Source: Treponema bryantii (GTDB lineage: Bacteria; Spirochaetota; Spirochaetia; Treponematales; Treponemataceae). Taken from it: a stretch of DNA of 64,000 bases. The stretch is taken from positions 1,426,001 through 1,490,000 of the forward strand of contig NZ_AP025286.1 in NCBI RefSeq assembly GCF_036492245.1, in the 5' to 3' direction. Each line of letters opens with the position of its first letter. The first letter of the stretch is position 1. Positions 61,201-64,000 of this stretch are shown piece after piece. The position numbers and the translations under genes are program-made. The notes under the pieces were generated by a model. That model made no database searches. It was not told the DNA's origin and saw only the letters and a program-made list of their open reading frames with translations.

Positions 61201-64000
61201 AGTAAAAGCTGACGGAAGCTTTGCTACAGGAAAAGTTATTGAAGAAGACTCTTATATAATCAAGAATGAATATTATTTTGAGATTTCTGATGCAAGTATA
61301 AAACAGAATGCAAATAATAATAAATACGAAATAGAATCTTCAAAACCAAAACTTGTTACAGGTGAAAATGAATCAATACAGTTATCAAAACTTTATATTG
61401 ATTCAGAAGGAACTTTAAGAATTGATACATCAAAGAATAAATATACATTTACAACTTCAAACGGTTGTGAAATGGATATTGAAGAAACAAGTTTTGATGG
61501 AGAACAGTTCTATCTGAAGGGAAGCGGAAAACCTGGAGCATTTACAAACTACAGTACCGGTGATGTCACACTTACACTTTCACCTGCAATGAAGGTAAGC
61601 AGTGAATATGCAGATATCGATTATAACTATACTTACAAGGGCTGGAACATTAAGGGCCATGGAGTACAGTACAAAAAGAACTATATAGAAATCGTTTCAA
61701 ACGTAGTTACATTCAATGGAACAGAAATTGAAGTAGGTGATTTACTGTTCTCAATGGATGGAACACTCCTTGGAGAAAATATTGCTCCACAGGATACATA
61801 CATTTCAATGATTTCAGGTAATTCAAAAATAACAGAAACAAGATTCTCAGAAGAAGGTCTTTTTGCAACTGTAAATATTGCATTGCCTGAAACTTTCAAC
61901 AATTCAATTCTGGCATATAATTCGGTATGTTTACATCCGGATGGTAGTTATGAATCTGAAACAGTAATCAGTCATGCAGAGATTCCACTTGGAAAGGTTA
62001 CTTTCAATTTTGATTATGTTTCACTTTCCAAGAAAGGCTTGAGCATCGGCTATGCAGCTATAAAAGTCCCTGAACTTGATAATCTTTCAATTGAATTAAA
62101 AGGACTTTCAATCTCAAATAAGGGAAAGGTTGAACTTAAAGGCTGTGTAACATCACCATTCCGTTTGTGGAACATGACCTTTGCAATTTCAAAGCTTTCT
62201 ATTGATGAAGATAAGATTGACTTTAAGGGAACAATCAGACTTCCTGAATCATTACCAGGAATACTTTCCGGAAGAACAGTGGGAATCAGAGATTTCTCTA
62301 TCGGTCTTGATGGAAAGGTAAGATCATTTGATGCAAGACTTGAAGGAAAGTATACAATCCCATTCCTTGATTCATTTGCACTTACAGTAACATCTGTCGG
62401 TGTTGCATATAAGAATGAGTCTCCTTGGATTATGATGGAAAAAGCATCCCTTATACTTCCATCAACATACTGCATAGATAATATTTCTATAACAGATGTA
62501 GCATTCAATCCTGTTAAGGGAGAATTTGATTTTGATACAATAAAAGCTGATACAAGATTAAGTACAACATTAAGCGGAATTACATTTAATCTGACATCAG
62601 TTTCCATTACAAAAGCAATGACACTTGGATTTACAGGAAATGCATACTTTGGTGGTGAACAACTTCCAGATTTCATTAAGGGTAAATCTGTAGAATTAAA
62701 GCAGTTTGAAATCAAGTCAGATGGAAATATTGGAAATATTGACATCCAGCTTAATGGTCTTGATGGAAAAATTGCTCCAAGTATTGAGGTTGTAGAGTTG
62801 AGAGATGGATCTGTTGCAGTCAGAAAAGAAGATGGAAGCAACAGCCTTTATCTGAGTGTTTCTGGTGCACTTGAGTTTACTGATAAGGCACCGGCATTCC
62901 TTCTTGACGCAAATGGAAAAGGTGGAGTGGCTCTTCGTATAGAAAACTTTACAATCGATGCAAGTCGTCCATGTATTACAGAACTTGATGCATATCTTTC
63001 AAGAAAAGTAAATGATTCATGGACACGCAACGTTAAGGAAATCAACTTTGATCCAAACATAGGTGGAACACAGCTCAATGATGTTTACGTAGCGTTCTAC
63101 TATAACGGTGAACAGGATGAAGGAAGCGTAACACTTTCCGGCGGACTTATTTTACCTGATTCACTTCCAGAAGGAATCGGTGGAACAGAAGTACGTCTCA
63201 ATAAGTTTGAAATCGCACTTGATGGACAGATAAAGGCATTTGGTGCTGAATATAATCTTGCAAAGACAGCAATCGGAAGTATTGAATTAAGAGATGTACA
63301 TCTTGGAGCAGAATACAAGAATGAAGAAATTGAGTATTCTGTAGCAACAACACTGCTGCTGCCAAAAGAAAAGTTTATCCAGGGTATCGGCGGAAGTACA
63401 ACAAAGGCAAGTCTTGTATTCACAGCATCAGAATTAAAGAGTGTTGATGCAGAGTTCAGACTTGGAGATATTTCTATTGCAGACGGCCTTAAAGTAAACG
63501 GTGTATTTATCGGAGTACAGAAGCATGGTTCTACAGCACTTCAGTTCTCTGTTGGTGGTCGTGCAATTTTGCCTGACACACTGCCGGAAGGACTTAAGGG
63601 AACTGAAATTGCAATCAGAAAATTTGTAATCAACCAGTATGGTGAAATTGAAGATCTTGATATTGGAGCAAGAAATATAAATGCCCTCCTGTTCGGTCAG
63701 CTTCAGTTATCAGGAGGAAGTGTAGTATTCAGTAAGGGAACACAGAAAGATGAATTCCTTATTGATGTAGGTGGTTTACTTGCATTCTCACAGAACAGCA
63801 GTGTACCAGACGGATTAAAGAAATCTTCATTTGCAATTAATAAACTTCAGGTATCTACAAAACAGGGACTTGTAGCATTTGATGCAGGTTTAAATGAAGG
63901 AATCTCATTTGAAATACTTGGTGGTGTTACAGTTGGAGTTCATCAATTGTACTTCAGTAACGAAGGTTTCCGTGTATCAGCATCTGCGGGATTAAATTTC
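55289..64000 (+). CDS. Giant secreted repeat protein with Ig-like stalk, C-terminal end outside the window
   Basis: An uninterrupted frame of 2904 codons to the window edge, starting at ATG 55289, with the stop of the preceding gene one base upstream. A signal peptide (MKIKKLLICLFLSIAIISNS, FAFP) is followed by an acidic-Gly linker (DDDDDGGGSSG). From about 55.8 to 59.2 kb at least 13 modules of 80-110 residues recur. Each opens with a D-x-x-x-P motif (DNTPPTI, DNTPPVV, DNTGPII) and most end with a D-x-x-G-N motif (DKAGN, DNAGN, DKCGN), a pattern of bacterial Ig-like surface domains. From about 59.9 kb a second kind of beta-rich repeat follows, with recurring LPDSLPEG/LPESLPG motifs. It is probably a surface or periplasmic fibre or adhesin; function is inferred only from architecture. 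Confidence 0.85.
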   Translation, partial: MKIKKLLICLFLSIAIISNSFAFPDDDDDGGGSSGPSLIAYKDSLQAANNLNDTAFPSYNIGLIGIYDNGYEDTKASVNLVASTGLLKINRISASGNSYTRTIYFKGSYLTLTPSGCTATLNKANGGQQTVSSSASAQIQNGDMIIVRFGEGSSNFTYSFVQDNTPPTITKEPALYYNLSNKTFSFNASDSGSGINGSSWKIVSTTLGINKNTNSTELSTTISDGSYVVTYSVSDYVGNTREVTKTITYDNTPPVVTYNKTPTQYCNEANIQASVSDANPYTISYSYILNNKEISDTCNGVKNIYEAGEYTNFYFTAKDKAGNIGSSPKINFIIDKDAPKINVNSYNSNWTNSAVTVSATATDNYGYDYSKWTYSVDNGARIGISSNQEFNQTFDLGTGIHEIYIYLFDKAGNEAKSDIIKLYVDKIIPTTPSLTLTDPNVPEISNENGKANMPGASITITPHSSDNNSGIQTYKFSIDGNNWTTGPNYLLNKNGSYKVYCKAVDKAGNESQVNTVDVVIDNSTPTIIPSTFDSNKWYSSFEVSLTASGCSCGIDNGTWQYSLDGGVTFTNLQGNTNGKVSLKLNQTGEYNLVFKVKSNTGIEGKSDPKKIKIDATMPVIKLNSTIPSKSKSFSISATSSDATSGISATGYELIVDSKEFEPVSEYSSSITVKLEKEGENKIKFFAIDNAGNKIYSNQYTIVIDNTGPIIGFITIPETWVNKGVIKAGGYSSDVNTKTWKYYYQYKDENEKSGNGNEFTLDKHGEAQVWFTVQDDCGNIGTSEKKTIKIDTKVPVFNTSFTQKGNKITATALDDDSGLNLESYKWSSDGVSGNGNVATLKDGKKRKVYFTVEDKCGNIGSVEYTIDVVDITPPVMSFTPEAYSYKDMLTLKNISVTDNVSGVKTVEYYVDDNLLTRREKVDSSIELDVWNFEAGNHNVWLKAFDNQGNSAESEKRPFTIDRTIPSITKDKFIYESNEITDDDFIGKNELTVEIEASDDSEIIKNIHYGVSTTEGVEPENWNIQTEYTIVLNNTQNALQNGINFVYVKVEDVAGNYSVPLIKAIIKDTIKPGKAIISSTTHKFASDIKDVELNTTASFVLKPTRTSGAGIKGYRYSLEEGVSETNTRVITSGTIESKSMEILDFEELADNKENEFYFLKVWCIGGNDLESDETIYSFRVDTTPPAGLYISLNPQVNYDSTYYYNDDVTNVAWNIPRDLTGIEKYEIEITAEGEKLYSADTKNTSAVINVKNLCKAKALKAGKLDVKVTAYDYAKNSVEAVRSFNFDYEAPVFENEINIEEVEDNPVARKIIWGKITDAQSQCEQVVIEYTRLDEENAKSNRVVVNTENNELPQEYTISTFRNDTAYFLSVTGYDKAGNTAALEKCFAVGNAVVPEVIRSEYKELSNGIIITGIKEKRPGSVKLINGKLILPENIKVYGIKSVNGNAVKERINELNIANGTLIAQDNSIPTAEFDSSTDILKYETQCGQFIFENQNFIYEAEKGIALADVNVEVPVENKVKDTETVHFERIELGYPNALYINAISKVLDTPVTVKTAGFDIQNVNKVEIAGESFKLNNSNSSIFFEPKNINIVTASQDKEIPLTNTYTDSSFNSVYGDIEGTNLELVLNDVTYIVKKAGISGNTINIYEAEVELPEGYTPSKLNIKNFSIDDESLEVTQGKYFEAESLTVTENGITVIENGIVTIGKDGKLVVSGILNIGTEYGAVEVTDLEIKNDGLDIEKGCNVSSYSFVLYGYNVSVTKAIYSKDKLLIKEGEIEVYGSKFNIEDLGIDTSVKDSVYKAGTAKGSSSFNSGYTAEQNISDLEIDSEGVFAKELKVPVFGAGEAWNLKHVLLRASGTVSVTTTDEYNTQINGYDIQTKKTTFNGKEIVVENGIITNANGFKDNKLNIANVTLNSNALVSGGETAQNEVYTLDGWNVVFDKLSLANSGLTGKATVQNEDEDYEIEIAFESFTVKADGSFATGKVIEEDSYIIKNEYYFEISDASIKQNANNNKYEIESSKPKLVTGENESIQLSKLYIDSEGTLRIDTSKNKYTFTTSNGCEMDIEETSFDGEQFYLKGSGKPGAFTNYSTGDVTLTLSPAMKVSSEYADIDYNYTYKGWNIKGHGVQYKKNYIEIVSNVVTFNGTEIEVGDLLFSMDGTLLGENIAPQDTYISMISGNSKITETRFSEEGLFATVNIALPETFNNSILAYNSVCLHPDGSYESETVISHAEIPLGKVTFNFDYVSLSKKGLSIGYAAIKVPELDNLSIELKGLSISNKGKVELKGCVTSPFRLWNMTFAISKLSIDEDKIDFKGTIRLPESLPGILSGRTVGIRDFSIGLDGKVRSFDARLEGKYTIPFLDSFALTVTSVGVAYKNESPWIMMEKASLILPSTYCIDNISITDVAFNPVKGEFDFDTIKADTRLSTTLSGITFNLTSVSITKAMTLGFTGNAYFGGEQLPDFIKGKSVELKQFEIKSDGNIGNIDIQLNGLDGKIAPSIEVVELRDGSVAVRKEDGSNSLYLSVSGALEFTDKAPAFLLDANGKGGVALRIENFTIDASRPCITELDAYLSRKVNDSWTRNVKEINFDPNIGGTQLNDVYVAFYYNGEQDEGSVTLSGGLILPDSLPEGIGGTEVRLNKFEIALDGQIKAFGAEYNLAKTAIGSIELRDVHLGAEYKNEEIEYSVATTLLLPKEKFIQGIGGSTTKASLVFTASELKSVDAEFRLGDISIADGLKVNGVFIGVQKHGSTALQFSVGGRAILPDTLPEGLKGTEIAIRKFVINQYGEIEDLDIGARNINALLFGQLQLSGGSVVFSKGTQKDEFLIDVGGLLAFSQNSSVPDGLKKSSFAINKLQVSTKQGLVAFDAGLNEGISFEILGGVTVGVHQLYFSNEGFRVSASAGLNF

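Noticed and set aside
57043-63423. Several long minus-strand reading frames opposite the giant gene
   Set aside because: Their translations are low-complexity Ser/Pro/Phe-rich sequences without ribosome sites or motifs. They result from codon bias of the plus-strand gene, which has clear repeats and a signal peptide.

Overview
The window reads as a chromosomal segment of a host-associated, anaerobic Treponema-like spirochaete. The support is a flaB-flaB-flaG-fliD periplasmic-flagellum block, a sigma-28 flagellin promoter of the spirochaete type, an oxygen-independent NrdR/NrdD/NrdG ribonucleotide reductase operon, several secreted proteins of spirochaete style, and a predominantly AT-rich sequence. 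Species cannot be named from the sequence alone. No prophage, transposase, CRISPR array or rRNA was found.

Layout. 1-4.6 kb: flagellar filament genes on the minus strand (fliD, flaG, two flaB). Between the two flaB genes lies a stranded copy of a flagellin 3' end, and both flaB leaders are strongly structured. 4.7-6.6 kb: rdgB, a divergent sigma-factor-like protein and a tRNA-Met. 6.8-8.3 kb: a small secreted protein and an NrnA-type DHH phosphoesterase. 8.4-12.4 kb: the nrdR-nrdD-(radical/glutaredoxin subunit)-nrdG operon, in which NrdD is naturally split. 12.5-19.2 kb: lnt, a divergent galactokinase-like GHMP kinase, surE, and two TPR/NHL proteins. 19.2-26.3 kb: a membrane protein gene overlapping an uninterrupted 1697-codon frame that joins DNA polymerase IV to a large outer-membrane-type protein. 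26.3-31.5 kb: a spirochaete protein, a lipoprotein, trmB, ligA and a small membrane-anchored protein. 31.5-38.1 kb: recO-recJ-M23 peptidase and an araD/FGGY-kinase pair. 38.2-47.6 kb: a serine hydrolase, rpoZ-like-miaA, a 29-codon ribosome-associated gene, dxs (apparently starting at ATT), folP, cdaA, ybbR, acpS, a DUF2225 protein and truA. 47.6-51.6 kb: priA, uracil-DNA glycosylase and thiI on the minus strand.

From 51.6 kb on the sequence becomes visibly more AT-rich and accessory in character: a 5'-truncated gene remnant, then a three-gene unit. That unit encodes a second, catalytically intact Lnt/nitrilase-family membrane enzyme, a secreted protein, and a giant secreted repeat protein of at least 2904 residues that runs off the window.

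Palindromic intergenic repeats recur (8.35, 30.88, 35.5, 36.4 and 40.95 kb). One sits in frame inside priA at 49.14 kb, and one supplies the last codons of nrdG. The main candidates for something undescribed are the split NrdD whose glycyl radical sits on a glutaredoxin-like partner, the polymerase IV/outer-membrane fusion, the Lnt paralogue with its giant protein, the structured flaB leader, and the ATT-initiated dxs.
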